From Heterohyrax brucei (taxonomy: Eukaryota > Chordata > Mammalia > Hyracoidea > Procaviidae), in the NCBI GenBank assembly GCA_028571685.1, contig CM053148.1:85582001-85646000 (forward strand): DNA of 64,000 nucleotides, given 5' to 3'. A model generated the notes under the pieces. The model searched no databases and was not told the origin of the DNA. It was given only the letters and a program-made list of their open reading frames with translations. The translations under genes were made by a program, and so were the position numbers. The number at the start of each line of letters is the position of its first letter. Within the stretch, counting starts at the first letter, position 1. Below are positions 49,218 to 61,024 of the stretch, in pieces.

Positions 49218-49402
49218 TCAGCCCTGGTGGCATCACCCAAAGACTGGCAGTATGAACCCACTGGATGTTCCATGGAAGATGACACCTGGTGACCTGCTCC
49301 CTTAAAGACTTCAGTCTAGGAAATTCTCTAGGACACATCTACTGTTTTCTATAGAGTCGCTAGGAATCAGAACCTACTTAATGGCACACAATAATAACAA
49401 CA
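49218..49402 (+). mobile_element. SINE variant, diverged
   Basis: TCAGCCCTGGTGGCATCACC head, TAGAGTCGCTAGGAATCAGA and ATGGCACACAATAATAACAA tail. Confidence 0.7.
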
Positions 49403-49867
49403 GTTATTCACTTTTTTCTCTGAGATTATTTCCCAACATAAACTATCCTCATGCAAGTCTTTCTCTGAGCCCCTGCTTTTGGGGTAGGGTGTGGGAGATG
49501 GGTAGGAGGAGGTCAGAAACTTAAAGCTAAGAAAGACTGAAATACCACCTTTTAAATTTAAATGTCATTTACACACGGGAACTTCACAAAACAGCAAAAG
49601 AAATGTCCTGTGATCTTCAAGGGCAAAAATCTCTGTGACTGTCTGTAGCATCATATCTGTATAGTTTGTAGAGTTTATCAGCCTCATCTGAAACTCTTTA
49701 TTAGGTATAATCTCCTTGCCTTTCATCATGTCACACCCTAGTGGTGCCATAACATTCTGCTGAGTGTTTATGGTTAATGATACCAGAAGCAAAAGTGTTC
49801 CCAAGTCACTTCTCACATCCTTGTTATCCTCTTGTCTCCTGAACATAATAGCATGTACCAAAAACAA

Positions 49868-50058
49868 AAAATCTATTGCTGTCAATTCCAACTCATGATA
49901 ACTCCTTAGGTTACAGGGCAGAACTGCTCCATAGTGTTTTCTTGCCTGTAGTCTCTATGAAAGCAGATCACTTTATCTTGTCTTTCACAGCACTAAGGAG
50001 TGGCTTCAAACCACCAAACTTTAGGTTTGGTGGTAGTGTACAGACCATTTGCACCACC
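49868..50058 (-). mobile_element. AfroSINE-family element
   Basis: TCTATTGCTGTCAATTCCAA tail, GAACTGCTCCATAGTGTTTT, ATCTTGTCTTTCAC; head CCATTTGCACCACCCA at right. Confidence 0.7.
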
Positions 50059-50064
50059 CAAGAA

Positions 50065-50165
50065 AGCCAAATCCATTGCCGTCGAGTCAGTTCTGATTCA
50101 CACTGGCCCTAAAGGTCAAAGTAGAACTTCCTCATGGGGTTTCATCGAGGAATCTTTGGTAAAAC
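50065..50165 (-). mobile_element. AfroSINE tail fragment
   Basis: GCCAAATCCATTGCCGTCGA, TCAGTTCTGATTCACACTGG, then decays. Confidence 0.7.
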
Positions 50166-50341
50166 ACACAACCTAATTCATAAGAGGAAAAATATTAATA
50201 GAACTATCCTGAGATACCATTTTTCATTTACTATGTTAGCAAAAGTCTAAAAGTTTTGATAATATCATCTTGTTAAGGAGTACATTCACATGACTAGTGG
50301 AAAGAAAAACCCACATATCCCCATGGAAGGCAACAGGGCAG

Positions 50342-50809
50342 TATCTTAGTCAGCTAGTGCTGTTTTAACAGAAATACCATTAAGCGGATGGCTTTAAAAA
50401 GAGAGATTTTATTTGTCGCTGTCCAGTAAGCTAAAAGTTTAAATTCAGGATGTCAGCTCTAGGAGAATGCTTCCTTCTTTGTTGGATCAGGAAGGGCTTT
50501 GTTGTCAATCTCCCCCTGGACTGGAAACTTATGAGGTGTAGGGTCCTTTCCAAAGGATGTGCTCAGCATCCAGCATAGATTCTTGATGGTATGTGATCCC
50601 CAAATCTCTATTAGCTTCTTTTCCTCTATATTGCAAGAGACTGCCTCAGGCAGAAAAAAATCTTACTTACCTACCAGCACAACTGTGCCCATGCTGTCTC
50701 ATTAAAGTCATAGATTTTCAACACAGAGGATCATCACACAATGTGGGGAATCATAGCCCACCCAAACTGCCACATACGCCTTTTGGGGAACACAGTTCAA
50801 TCTATGACA
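50342..50809 (-). mobile_element. MaLR-like solo LTR
   Basis: Left end TATCTTAGTCAGCTAGTGCT and right end TTCAATCTATGACA. Flanked by GGCAG (50337-50341) and GGCAA (50810-50814). Confidence 0.85.
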
Positions 50810-50964
50810 GGCAATGTCTACAAAATTACACACCCGTGGACTCACTAACTGCTCTTTAGAAATCATCTTACAGATATACACAAACCATGCTAAATGAGTT
50901 ATATACAAAGTAATCAATTGTGGATAATTATAAAATAATGAATACCATTGATAGATGACTAGTT

Positions 50965-51207
50965 GAATCACTGTTAGAAAAATCACAGATAGAATGTTCC
51001 TTGGAAGCAAAGACAGCAAGACTTTGACTCACTTACTTTTGACACATTGGCATCTAAGACAATCACTAGAAAAGGGCATCCTACTGGGTAAAGTGGAAGG
51101 CCAATGAAAACAAGGAAAGTCCTCAGGAGACGGATTCACAGAATGGCCTCAAACTTACCAGTGATCCTGAAGGCGGCTCAGGACTGGGAAATATTCTCAA
51201 TAGCAAC
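50965..51207 (+). mobile_element. RTE 3' fragment
   Basis: AGAATGTTCCTTGGAAGCAA, GAAAAGGGCATCCTACTGGG and CAATGAAAACAAGGAAAGTC match the RTE 3' end. Its right edge is cut by the next LTR. Confidence 0.75.
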
Positions 51208-51760
51208 TGTATTGGTTAAGGTTGTGTGTCAACTTGGCTGGGCTGTGAGCCTCAGTGGTTTGATAGTTGTGTGATGATGTGATTGCTTCCATAATGATAT
51301 GTGATATTATGTGGTCATCTCCACAGTGGAATCTGCTGTGAGTAGCCAATCAGTCGAAAGGGAGTTTCCTTGAGCATGTGGGCTGCATTGAATACAAGTG
51401 GATATTCTGGTAAGGACTGTAGCTTTTACTCATTCTGGATCCTGGAGCTGACTCCTCTTCAACTGATCTCCAGTTCTTGGGACTTGAGCTTACAACTTAC
51501 CTGTGGTCTTGTCTGCTGATCTTTGGGATTCATTGATCTTCACAGCCTATGAACAAGAACCTGTTCTCTGACCTGCCTATCTTGGGGCTATGTTCATCAG
51601 TTGAAGACTGACCCACAGGCTTAGGAAGTTCTAGACTCTACAACTGCTTGAGGCATTTATTTGATATAAATATATTTATTTATATTTATATACTGTAAAT
51701 CTATATATTCATGTATTTGCTTTACTGCTTTTGCTTCTCTAGAGAATCTAACCTAAGACA
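51208..51760 (+). mobile_element. second LTR family, solo LTR
   Basis: Starts TGTATTGGTTAAGGTTGTGT with TCAACTTGGCTGGGCTGTG and ends CTCTAGAGAATCTAACCTAAGACA-type sequence. About 550 bp with TG...CA ends. A related copy in reverse starts at 54225 and another begins at 63946. No clear duplication is visible. Confidence 0.7.
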
Positions 51761-53178
51761 ACTAACAATGATTAAAAACATAACAGAACAATCATGCAAC
51801 AGAAAACAGTACAGACATTTAAAAATGAAGAAATATTTCATGTTCTTATCCGGAAAAGTCTTCAAATTAGGTCTATCTTAAAGGAAGGCACTATATGGTA
51901 TAATATTTACAATGTCATCATTTTTTTAGGTTAGAAAATTTATACACACACACACAACATATCATATGTATGTTGATTTTATTTTGTTTTGTATATGCAG
52001 CATAGAATGTTTCTGGAGAGATACCCAAGGAATTAATGACATCGTTGTTCCTAGGAAATGAAAGTGGGTGGCAGAAAGATAGAGCGGAAAGGAGAATTTT
52101 AACGAATATTGTTTTGTGCTTTTTGAATTTTGAACCAAGTAATAGCATTGCTTATTTTCTAATTCAATAAAATTAGAATTAATTTTAAAAAAATTAATAA
52201 AAGTATCCTTCACTCATGTTAGAAATTCTTATTTAGCATGCAAAGACCTAAATATTCAGACTGATTCTAATCATATACATTGGGAGAAACAAACATTTAA
52301 ACTAGATGTGTCAGGGTTGTCACTTGGAGGAATTACCTGAGAAAGTAAAGTTTGTCACAGATTATCTGTCCATAAAGGATGCATTTTATAGAGGTAAACA
52401 GTGTTAGTGCTTCAGAAATCAATCACCACATCATCTTGGTGATATTAGAATAAGTGAGAAATGTTGGAATGGGGCTTTGTGGCTACAAGCCATTTCTGGT
52501 GCCCCCAAACTGAATATGCGTTGAAAGCAGAAAGGTGTGTGTCATACATCATATTACTGAACTAATCAACAAAGGTATTTTACTTTTTGGTGACATTTAC
52601 CCAGAAGTCTTGATCTAAAAGCACATTGTGATGAATGCAGTCCTATTTTGTGAAGTCATTTCAAAGGAAAAATGTTGGTAAACTTCTTTTCAAAATTGCC
52701 CAAGTTTTTCTAATGCTATGTCGGGCTTTGGACAGAAAGTTCACCATTAGTCGGTTATTGACCCTACCTTGCTTGGAATGATTTTTAAATTTAAGTTAAT
52801 CTTTCCTTTCTTTTCTTTCCTTTCCTTCTTTTAACAACTTCTGAAGTTTATATGTAGGGCCTTTGTCTGAGCTGCTGCTGTCATGAACCACCAGCAAAGA
52901 AGCAAACTAAATGCTGTGTGTCATTGACTAAAGATGACCTAATGGGATAACCTGAGGACCTGGACCAATCAGACAAGTTCAATTATCGTTTCTTCCACAG
53001 GTCCATTCTCTGGCCAAGAAAAGAAGTCAGTCTTGCTGAACTGTTACTGAAACAAGGATTCAAAATTTGTGTTAAGAGTCTCCATTTAGTCTAGGCTGGA
53101 AATCCCAAAAGTTATGTTTTTTCCCCTGGGAGATATAAAGCTGAAACAAAGTGAATTTCCAATTTTTTTTTTAAATCT
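51761..53178. other. no gene recognised
   Basis: AT-rich, with a (CTTT)n tract near 52800-52832 and CACACA near 51945. No splice-site-bounded coding frame is seen. Confidence 0.5.
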
Positions 53179-53681
53179 TGTATTCATAGATAGAATTGTG
53201 TCCTGCTCAAAAATGTGTGCAGCAGTTTGGCTAGGCCTTGACTCCTGGTATTGTGTGATGTCCCAATATGCTGTAAACCCTGGATCTACAATGTTAGTGA
53301 GAGAGGACAGGCAGCAGTTGTATATTTGGGTCAAGACTCAGTGTGTAAGATTGTATTGTACCTTGAGACAATTTCTTGGGATATAAAGAAAAGGAAATCA
53401 AATAGAGAGTTGGGGACCTCGTACCACCAAGGAGCGGTGCTGGGAGCAAAGTGTGTTCTTTGGAAAGGACCTGAGTTCTCTGTACCTCAGAAGCTCCTAG
53501 TTCAGGCAAAGATTGTTATAACAAGGATCTTCTCTTCAAAGCCAACAAAGAATGTCTTCCCCTGGAGCTGGTGCACTGAATTTGAGTTTGTAGGCTACCG
53601 AACTGTGGCAGAATAAACTTTTCTTTGTTAAAGCCATTCCCTTGTGGTGTTTCTGTTTGAGTGACACTAGAGGACTAAACA
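53179..53681 (+). mobile_element. MaLR-like solo LTR
   Basis: 503 bp, TG...CA ends, flanked by AATCT (53174-53178) and AATTT (53682-53686). Internal deletion around 53270 relative to the copy at 124. Confidence 0.85.
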
Positions 53682-53734
53682 AATTTTTGAGTCTTACTCA
53701 AGACAGTATTATCCAAAATGAAAATTGGGTCTAC

Positions 53735-54224
53735 ATCAGTATATTAGATGTTTATGCTGCATAAAAAATTACTTTAAACTTATTAACCTGAAACAACACT
53801 ACTTGTATTCAATTCTATAAGTCTAAAGTCTGAGCAGGCTTACCTTGATTCCCTGTTTACAGTCTCATAAGGCTGAAACCAAGGTGTCAGCTGGTCTTGC
53901 CTCTCTTCTTATATGGAAGTTCTGGAAAAGAATTTAGTTCCAAGTTCACACACATTTTTGCCCCAATCTAGTTCCACAGACCATAGGACTGTGGGTCCAT
54001 TTTATCTGTGACAATTAGCCAATGCTTGCTCTCAGGGAGGAGAGGCTTCTCTCTGGTTCATGTATGCAGCCTCCTCGCTCTTCAAAGAGAGAAACAAGGT
54101 GTTGAGTTCTTCTTGCATTTTGAATCTCTCTGATTTCATCTTGTACCATCAGCTGGAGGATACTCTGCTTTTAAGGACTCATGTGATTAAGTAAGGCCTA
54201 TCTTAATAATTTCCTTTTACCACA
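53735..54224 (-). mobile_element. older MLT1-like LTR
   Basis: TGTTTATGCTGCATAAAAAATTAC at left, TCAAGGTGTCAGC-like middle, AAGGACTCATGTGATTAAGT and CTTAATAATTTCC at right: the layout of old mammalian MaLR LTRs read in reverse. Confidence 0.6.
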
Positions 54225-54291
54225 TGTCTTAGGCTAGATTTTCTAGAGAAGCAAAACCTGTGACATGTATATATACACATATGTACAGAGA
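54225..54291 (-). mobile_element. second LTR family, part left of the RTE insertion
   Basis: TGTCTTAGGCTAGATTTTCT and AGAGAAGCAAAACC are the reverse of the 3' end of the LTR at 51208. The LTR resumes at 56168. Confidence 0.75.
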
Positions 54292-56160
54292 CCAAAGATC
54301 AGATGAATTATGAAGTGACGTCAAAGGCATCATCCATGAAGAAAGAGGTCATTAAAAAGACAGGAAAGGAAGAAAAGACTAACTTGAATGTTAGAAGAGC
54401 TGCTGAAACTTGGTCTCAAACACCAACCAGCTAAAGCAAAAGGAAAAAATGACAAAGAAAAACAATTGAACAGAAGATTTCAAAGGGCAGCTCGTGAAGA
54501 CAAAATAAAGTATTATAACGATATGTGTGAAGAGCGGGATAACAGAAAACCCAAAGGGGAGAGCACGTTCTGTATTTCTCAAGCTGAAAGGATTGAGGAA
54601 AAAATTGAAGCCTCAAGTTGCAACAGTGAAGGATTCTACAGAGAAAATAGTAAATGACTCAGGAAACATAAAAAAGAAGGTAGAAGAAATATACAGAGTC
54701 ATTATACCCAAAATAACTGGCTAATGTTCAGCCACTTGAAGAGGCAGCATACGATCAGGAACTAATGGTACTGAAGAAAGAAGTTGAGGCTGCTTTGAAA
54801 GCATTGGCAAAAAACAAGGCTCCAGGAACTGATGAAATATCCACTGAGATATTTCAACCAAAGGATGCTGTGCTGGAAGTGTTCACTCATCTATGCCAAG
54901 AAATTCAAGGATAGGTACTTGGCCAACTAACTCGAAGAGATCCGTATTTATGTCCCTTCCAAAGAAAGGTGATTCAACCAAATGTGGAAATTACTGAGCA
55001 ATATCATTAATATCACACTCAAGTAAAATTTTGTTCAAGATCATTCAAAAGCAAATGTACAGCATATTGGCAAGGAACTGAGAGAAATTCAAGCTGGATT
55101 CAGAAGAGGACATGCAACCAGTGAGATCATTGCTGATGTCAGACGAATCTTGGCTGAAAGTGGAGAATACCAGAAAGATGTTTACCTGTGTTTCATTGAC
55201 TATGCAAAGCATTTGACCATGTGGATCACAACAAATTATAGCTAATGTTGTGAAGAATGGGAATACCAGAATGCTTGTGCTCTTAAGGAATCTGTACATG
55301 GATCAAGAGACAGTCATGCCAACAGAACAAGGGGACATTGCATGGTTTAAAGTCAGGAAAGATGTGCATCAGGGTTATATCCTTTCGTCATAGCTTTTCA
55401 ATCTGTATGCCAAGCAGATAATCCGAGAAACTGGACTATATGAAGAAGAATGAGGCATCAGGATTGGAGGAAGACTCATTAACGACCTGCATTAGGCAGA
55501 TGACACAACATTGCTTGCTGAAGTGAAGAGGATTTAAAATACTGATGAAGATGAAAGACTGCAGTGCCTCAACATCAAGAAAAACATCCTCACAACTGGA
55601 CCAGTAAGCAAAATCATGATTAACGGAGGACTGAGGTTGCCAAAGGTTTCATTTTATTTGGTTTCATAAGCAACACCCATGGAAGCAGCAGTCAAGAAAT
55701 CAAAAGATGCATTACCTTGAGAAAATCTGCTGCAAAGTAAAGATGTCACCCTGAAGACTAAGGTATGCGTGACCCAAGTATATGCATGTGAAAGCTGGAC
55801 AAGGAATAAAGAAGACAAAGAAGAACTGATGCCTTTGAATTGTGGTGTTAGAGAAGAGTATTGAATGTACCATGGACTGCCTAAAGAACAAACAGATCTG
55901 TTCTGGAAGAAGTACAACTGGAGTGCTCCTTGGAAGCAAAGATGGCAAGACTGCATCTTACATACTTTGGACATGTTATCAGGAGGGACCAATCACTGGA
56001 GAAGAACATCATTCTTGGTAGAGTGGAAGTCAGAGGAAGATCCTTGGAGTCAAGCATAAAAATGATTTGAGGACATGGCACAAGTCCCAGCAGTATTTTG
56101 CTGTGTTGTGCATAGGGTGACTACGAGCTGGAACCAACTTGATGGCACTTGACAACAGTA
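54292..56160 (+). mobile_element. RTE (BovB-like) LINE, 5' truncated, with target duplication
   Basis: The longest direct-strand RTE here. Frames include KGKNDKEKQLNRRFQRAARE near 54440, then RT motifs EIIADVRRILAESGEYQKDV near 55125-55180, a FIDYAK motif near 55195 and GRLINDLH*ADDTTLLAE near 55465-55520. In the last of these the Tyr of the catalytic YADD is a stop codon, so it is dead. The 3' end is GGAACCAACTTGATGGCACT plus ACAACA. Flanked by ACAGAGA at 54285-54291 and 56161-56167. The endonuclease domain is missing, as usual for 5' truncated LINEs. Confidence 0.9.
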
Positions 56161-56167
56161 ACAGAGA

Positions 56168-56550
56168 AATTTATCTCAAGGAAATGGCTCACATGATTGC
56201 AAAGGTTAGCAAGCCCAAAGTCTATGGATCAGGAGTCAGGGCTAGAGGCTTCTTCAGGCTTACATGGCTGTGAGGACTGATGAGCCCAACACTGGCAGAT
56301 CAGATGACAGGCTGCTGGTTGAAGTCACAAGAACTGGAGGTCAGACGATGATGAGCCAGACACAGGAACCAGAGCCAGAAAGTCAGTGAGCTTTGCCAGA
56401 ATGTCCATATATTTTGAATTTACGCCATGCCCCCAAGGACACTCCCGTTACAGAGGACTGGCTGATCACATGGATCACATCATGGAGGTAACTACATTAT
56501 ATCAGCAAGTAGTGGATAACTACATAATTACATAAGTGCCAAATTACATC
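56168..56550 (-). mobile_element. second LTR family, part right of the RTE insertion
   Basis: Continues the LTR begun at 54225: CTCAAGGAAATGGCTCACAT, AGTCTATGGATCAGGAGTCA, CTGGAGGTCAGACGATGATG. The right boundary is uncertain because of a CATAATTACATAA-type tract near 56500-56570. Confidence 0.65.
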
Positions 56551-56584
56551 ATCACATAACTATAAAACACATTTTATAACTGCC

Positions 56585-57095
56585 TGTCTAGTCATCTAGT
56601 AGTACTATAACAGAAATACCAAAGTGGATAGCTTTAACAAACTGAAGCTTATTCTGTCACAGTTTGGTAGGCTACTAGTCTGAATTCAAGGTGTCAGCTC
56701 CAGGGGAAGGACTCTTCTGTCTGTCAGCACTAGCAGAAAGTCTTTGTCATCAGTCTTCCCTTGTCGAAGAGCTTCTCAGCGCAAGGACCCTGGGTCCAAA
56801 GGATGAAGTATTCTCCTGGCTCTTGTTTCTTGGTAGTACGAGGTCCCCATGGCTATCTGTTTGCTTCTGTCTTAGGTGTCAAAAGACACTGGTTTAAGAC
56901 ATAATCTAGCTTGAGTCCTCACTTATTAACTAACTGCCACTAATCTCATCTCATTAACATCATACAGATAGGATTTACAACACATAGGAAAATCACATGA
57001 GATGATAAAATGGTAGACAGTCACACAATACTAGGAATCACGGTCTAGCCAAATAGATATAAATATTCTGGGGGGATACAATTCTGCTTATGGCA
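56585..57095 (-). mobile_element. MaLR-like solo LTR
   Basis: Left end TGTCTAGTCATCTAGTAGTA, right end CAATTCTGCTTATGGCA. Candidate flanks CTGCC and CTGGT match only partly. Confidence 0.8.
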
Positions 57096-57099
57096 CTGG

Positions 57100-58160
57100 T
57101 AAGCTATTGACAGTCATGGCCCAGCCAAGTTGATACATAACCATAATCATCTCACCACATAAGGCAAACTGAACATAGAATAACACCAATTCACAAAAGT
57201 TTTGGGGGCCATTTTATAATTCTACCTACTATACCAAGTAATGCTATCTTCCGCTTTCACCATATGTTGGTTAATTGTCATGAATGAGTGCAGAATATTT
57301 TTCCTTCCAACTAACTGGCTTCACAGGTTCAGCTCTCTTAGAGGTTAAGTAGACATGGTCCTCAGGTCTTTGTATTTATATTTTATTACCACATTCACGA
57401 CAATAATTCTGCCTCTCATTGGGTCTGAACCAAATCAAGTCATCATACTCTGTCCACTCAAGTGAAATAATGTATTAAAAAAAAAGAAAAAACAGCCTAG
57501 CTTTCAGCACAAAAGTTAGTACTGGGTAAAGTTTGACTCCTTTCCCCTGCCCTTGCAAAAATGCCACATTGTTTCTGGTCTGGGTCTGGTTTTCTTTGGG
57601 GAGAATACATTAATTTACTCACAAAGATAAAATTTCTCATAAAAATATAATGATGAACATATACCAGAATTATAAATGCTGCAATATTCTGGAATTCCAC
57701 AAGCATAGCAGAACTTAGTATATTCTAATGAATTCTCTGTGAATCCACTTAGTTGAGCTGTTCTACAATGAAATCACAGGACATGCCTGTGCAAAGGCTA
57801 CATCGTCAATCAGAAGGGTCTGCTTGGGCTGCAGAGTTCTGACTGGAAAGAGCTACCAAATATAAGCCAAGGGGACTGTTCTCATCCCATTCCCCAGCCT
57901 CGTGTTTAATTAGGTAACTGTGTTCATCCAAGACGTAGAACATTCTGAAGACAAACTATGCAAACTTTATACACTCTAGTAATAAACACAGTTGGCTTCC
58001 TTTATTGATGTCCTCTGTTGCGTTTTCAGCAAGCATGAAAATAGAAAAATATCCTCTACAGAAAGATTAATCAATGAAATGTCAAATAATCCATTCTCCC
58101 AAGGTATTTAATTTTTTATTCACGTGATGTAGATTTATATTGAAAATTTTCAGGAATATT
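57100..58160. other. no gene recognised
   Basis: The first part (57100-57240) looks like LTR-derived sequence (CCCAGCCAAGTTGATACATA). The rest is AT-rich and unassigned. Confidence 0.45.
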
Positions 58161-58164
58161 TTTG

Positions 58165-58372
58165 CCCATAAAACTCGTATCACTCAGCTGACCACAACTC
58201 ACAGCAGCTCCATGCGTGTCAGAGTAGAACTGTCCTCCACAAGGTTTTCAGTGGCTGATTTCTCAGAAGTAGATTTCTAGGTCTTTCTTCCAAGGAACCT
58301 GTGTGTCAGCTCCAGCCTCCAACCTCCCAGTTGGCAGTCAACTGCATTAACTGTTTGCACTCAGTAACTTTT
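58165..58372 (-). mobile_element. diverged AfroSINE-family element
   Basis: GCTGACCACAACTCACAGCA, TGTCAGAGTAGAACTGTCC, GTTTTCAGTGGCTGATTTCT, GTAGATTTCTAGGTCTTTCT; head at right. Confidence 0.75.
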
Positions 58373-59628
58373 GTGTAGTTCTTGTTCATAGCATGAATTT
58401 ATTTTCTTGTTTATTTTGCTGTTCTTAGCAGAAATGTAATATTTTACAGTACTGTGGGCAATATTTTTTTTGTCAGCACCCTTCTAAAAGTAGTGCTATT
58501 TTTCTTTCCTTTTTTACACATGAGAAAACTAGAACTATAAGATTGTTTTGAATTGCTTGTCTCACACAGCTTGACAGTAGAAGAAAACACATAAAGATTT
58601 GTAACTTTGATTGTGCTTCCCCAAGTGAGAGTGTTGCTCACTTGTGTTATGGCCAAACCACAAGATGCATTCTTCTTGATTTCTTTCTATCCTTTACTGA
58701 TTAAACAGAGATTTCTTCTTGATGAAATTACAAAACCTAACATGTGCTGAAATAAAAAGAGCTAAGACTAGGCATTCCTAAGCAAGGCATAAAAGCAAAG
58801 AACCACCACACATGTGTCTACCTGAAAAATTATGCTGTGGGTTGTCATCCCAATGTTTGCCCCCAATAATTCACAGTAAATGTGATTGTATGCAAGAGGC
58901 AAGCATAATTAGGATCGCCTGCTGGCACTGCCCTAGAGACCATAATCCGTTTATTGAGAAGCTCCACTTTGTCTTCCCAGCGTTGATTCAGGAGCGTCCT
59001 AATCTGACAAGATATGTTTTATTATGTTTCCCTTCATAATGAATATTGAGGCAGCTAATATAGGGACTGATTCTTTAATGAAAACAATATATTATAAAGG
59101 AAAACTTTTATTCTGTCTGAGAAAGCAGTCTACCAGTTCCCAATGTTAGTTTATTAATCATCTCAATTTGATATTTTCATGAAGGTAATTTTTTAATTGT
59201 CTTCAACAAGTACATGCAAGGTTTTTTACATCAGGAATAAAAAGAAGGTGGGTGACTATTTTAGCTAAACACTTATTAAGTAGAAAAATCAATGAACCTC
59301 ATTTTGTTTGTATTTAATAGACTTCATATTTACTGGAGCCAGAAACCCTTGGTTATTGCCACTTACGTAACAGAAAACTTGGAACTTCTGTAAGAGCATG
59401 ACGGAGGTGACAATAGCCAGAACACAACAAGGAAAGAAAAGAAAACCTACCCTGAGAGATTATCCACTGGCCAGCAAAAGACATTTTAGAATTACCTGGA
59501 GTTTTGCTATGTTAATGTGGGCTTTTGGAGTAGTGTAGAAAATAGTGCCTGAAGTGCTGAGGATAACATATTCCATTTTAAAACATCAGCTTCTCTTCCT
59601 ATGACTTGATACTGTTATGAATTATGAG
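58373..59628. other. no gene or repeat recognised
   Basis: AT-rich DNA with only short chance open frames. Confidence 0.5.
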
Positions 59629-60028
59629 TGTCTCAGTTATCTAGTGCTGTTAGAACAGAAGTATTAAAGATAAGTGATTTTAACAAACAGAAATGTATTG
59701 TCTCACAGTTTAAAATGCTACAATTTCAAATTCAGCGTGCCAGCCGTAGGGGAAAGCTTTCCCTCTCTGTGGGCTATAGAGGAAAGTCTTTGCCTTTTTG
59801 GCTTGTCTTCTGGTTCCTAGGGCATCTCCATGTGGCTTGACATCTCTCTTCCCCCATCTGTGTTTTCTTCCTTGTTGAATCTCTTTTATATCTCACAAGA
59901 GATAGATTTAAGATATGTCCTATCTCTTAACATAACAAAGACCACCCAGTCCCCAGTGGAATTAGTCCAGGCATGAAGATTAGGGTATGCAACATACATT
60001 TTTTGGAGATACAATTCAATCCACAACA
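59629..60028 (-). mobile_element. MaLR-like solo LTR, shorter copy
   Basis: Left TGTCTCAGTTATCTAGTGCT, right CAATTCAATCCACAACA. Flanked by ATGAG (59624-59628) and GTGAG (60029-60033). Confidence 0.85.
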
Positions 60029-60159
60029 GTGAGAGAATAGATTTTAGTCCCAGACACATGTTTCAGAATTCCAGGTAACAATCATCCTCTTTGTTCAGCA
60101 TTCCAAAAATCCGTAGTTTTCCTAAGAACAATCTGAGTTTTTTTGGTTTTTGTTTTCAC

Positions 60160-60355
60160 AGAAATATGAATTCATTTGCTGTGAGATGAATTCTGTCTCA
60201 CAGAGACCCTATGTGTGTTGGAGTAAAACTATTCTGCAGAGTTTTCAATGGAAGTCAGTCGCCATATCTTTCTTCTGAGATGCCTTTTGGTAGAGTCAAA
60301 TCTTGAATCTTCCAGTCAGCAGCTGAACACAGTTTGAATTGGCCAGAGACTCCTT
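60160..60355 (-). mobile_element. diverged AfroSINE-family element
   Basis: GAGATGAATTCTGTCTCACA, GTGTGTTGGAGTAAAACTAT, GTTTTCAATGGAAGTCAGTC, then a decayed head. Confidence 0.65.
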
Positions 60356-60374
60356 TACAAAAAAAAAGAGCATA

Positions 60375-60455
60375 AACAAACAAACTCATTGCCATTGAGT
60401 AGATTCTGACTCATAGCAATCCTATAGGACAGAGTAGAACTGCTCCATAGAAACT
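60375..60455 (-). mobile_element. AfroSINE 3' part
   Basis: AAACTCATTGCCATTGAGTA, GATTCTGACTCATAGCAATC, GACAGAGTAGAACTGCTCCA, then stops; head missing. Confidence 0.75.
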
Positions 60456-60656
60456 GCATTTACATAATTCCAAAATAATCAGCCTCGTGTTAGACAAGGA
60501 AGTCAGTCAAGACCTGTAAATTCAGTTTTATGGGTTCAAGTGCCCAAACAAGAATTTAGACTGCTGGCTTTTAATCTGGATCACATTTATTCTCAATCCA
60601 ACTTTAAAGTAAATCAGGTAAAACACCAAATATCAGTTTCTAGGACAGCCTTCTCC

Positions 60657-60855
60657 TGGAGTCTTTGTGACCCAGTGGTTAAGAGCTGCTAACCTAAAGG
60701 TTGGCGGTCTGAACCTACCAGTGACTCTGAGGGACAAAGATGTGACAGTCTGCTTTGGTAAAGATAACAGCCTTGGAAACACTGTGGGAAAGTTCCATTG
60801 GCTATGAGTTGGAATTGACTCAACAACAATGAGCTTTTTTGTTGTTATTTTTTGG
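60657..60855 (+). mobile_element. AfroSINE variant
   Basis: GGAGTCTTTGTGACCCAGTG head, GGTTGGCGGTCTGAACCTAC box-B-like, GAGTTGGAATTGACTCAACA tail. Confidence 0.85.
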
Positions 60856-60887
60856 TTCTTCTACAGTAAATCTTCTCTTAAAACTTT

Positions 60888-61021
60888 TATTGTGCTACTG
60901 CTAACCACAAGGTCGGCAGTTCAAATCCACCAGGCGCTCCTTGAATACTCTGGGGGTCAGTTCTACCCTGGCCCCTAGGGTCGCCATGAGTCGGATCCGA
61001 CTCGATGGCACTTGGCTGGCT
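60888..61021 (+). mobile_element. AfroSINE of the palindromic-tail subfamily
   Basis: CTGCTAACCACAAGGTCGGC and TCAAATCCACCAGGCGCTCC, then GTCGCCATGAGTCGGATCCG. The 16-bp palindrome GAGTCGGATCCGACTC lies at 60988-61003 and CTTGGCTGGC at the end. It is close to the consensus, so probably young. The 5' head is truncated. Confidence 0.9.
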
Positions 61022-61024
61022 TAC

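Noticed and set aside
49565..49891. 108-codon minus-strand open frame
   Set aside because: Runs into a SINE tail at its 5' end and shows no similarity I recognise; several chance frames of similar length occur here.
54388..54657. 89-codon open frame as a host gene
   Set aside because: It is the upstream part of the RTE coding region inside an element with target duplications.
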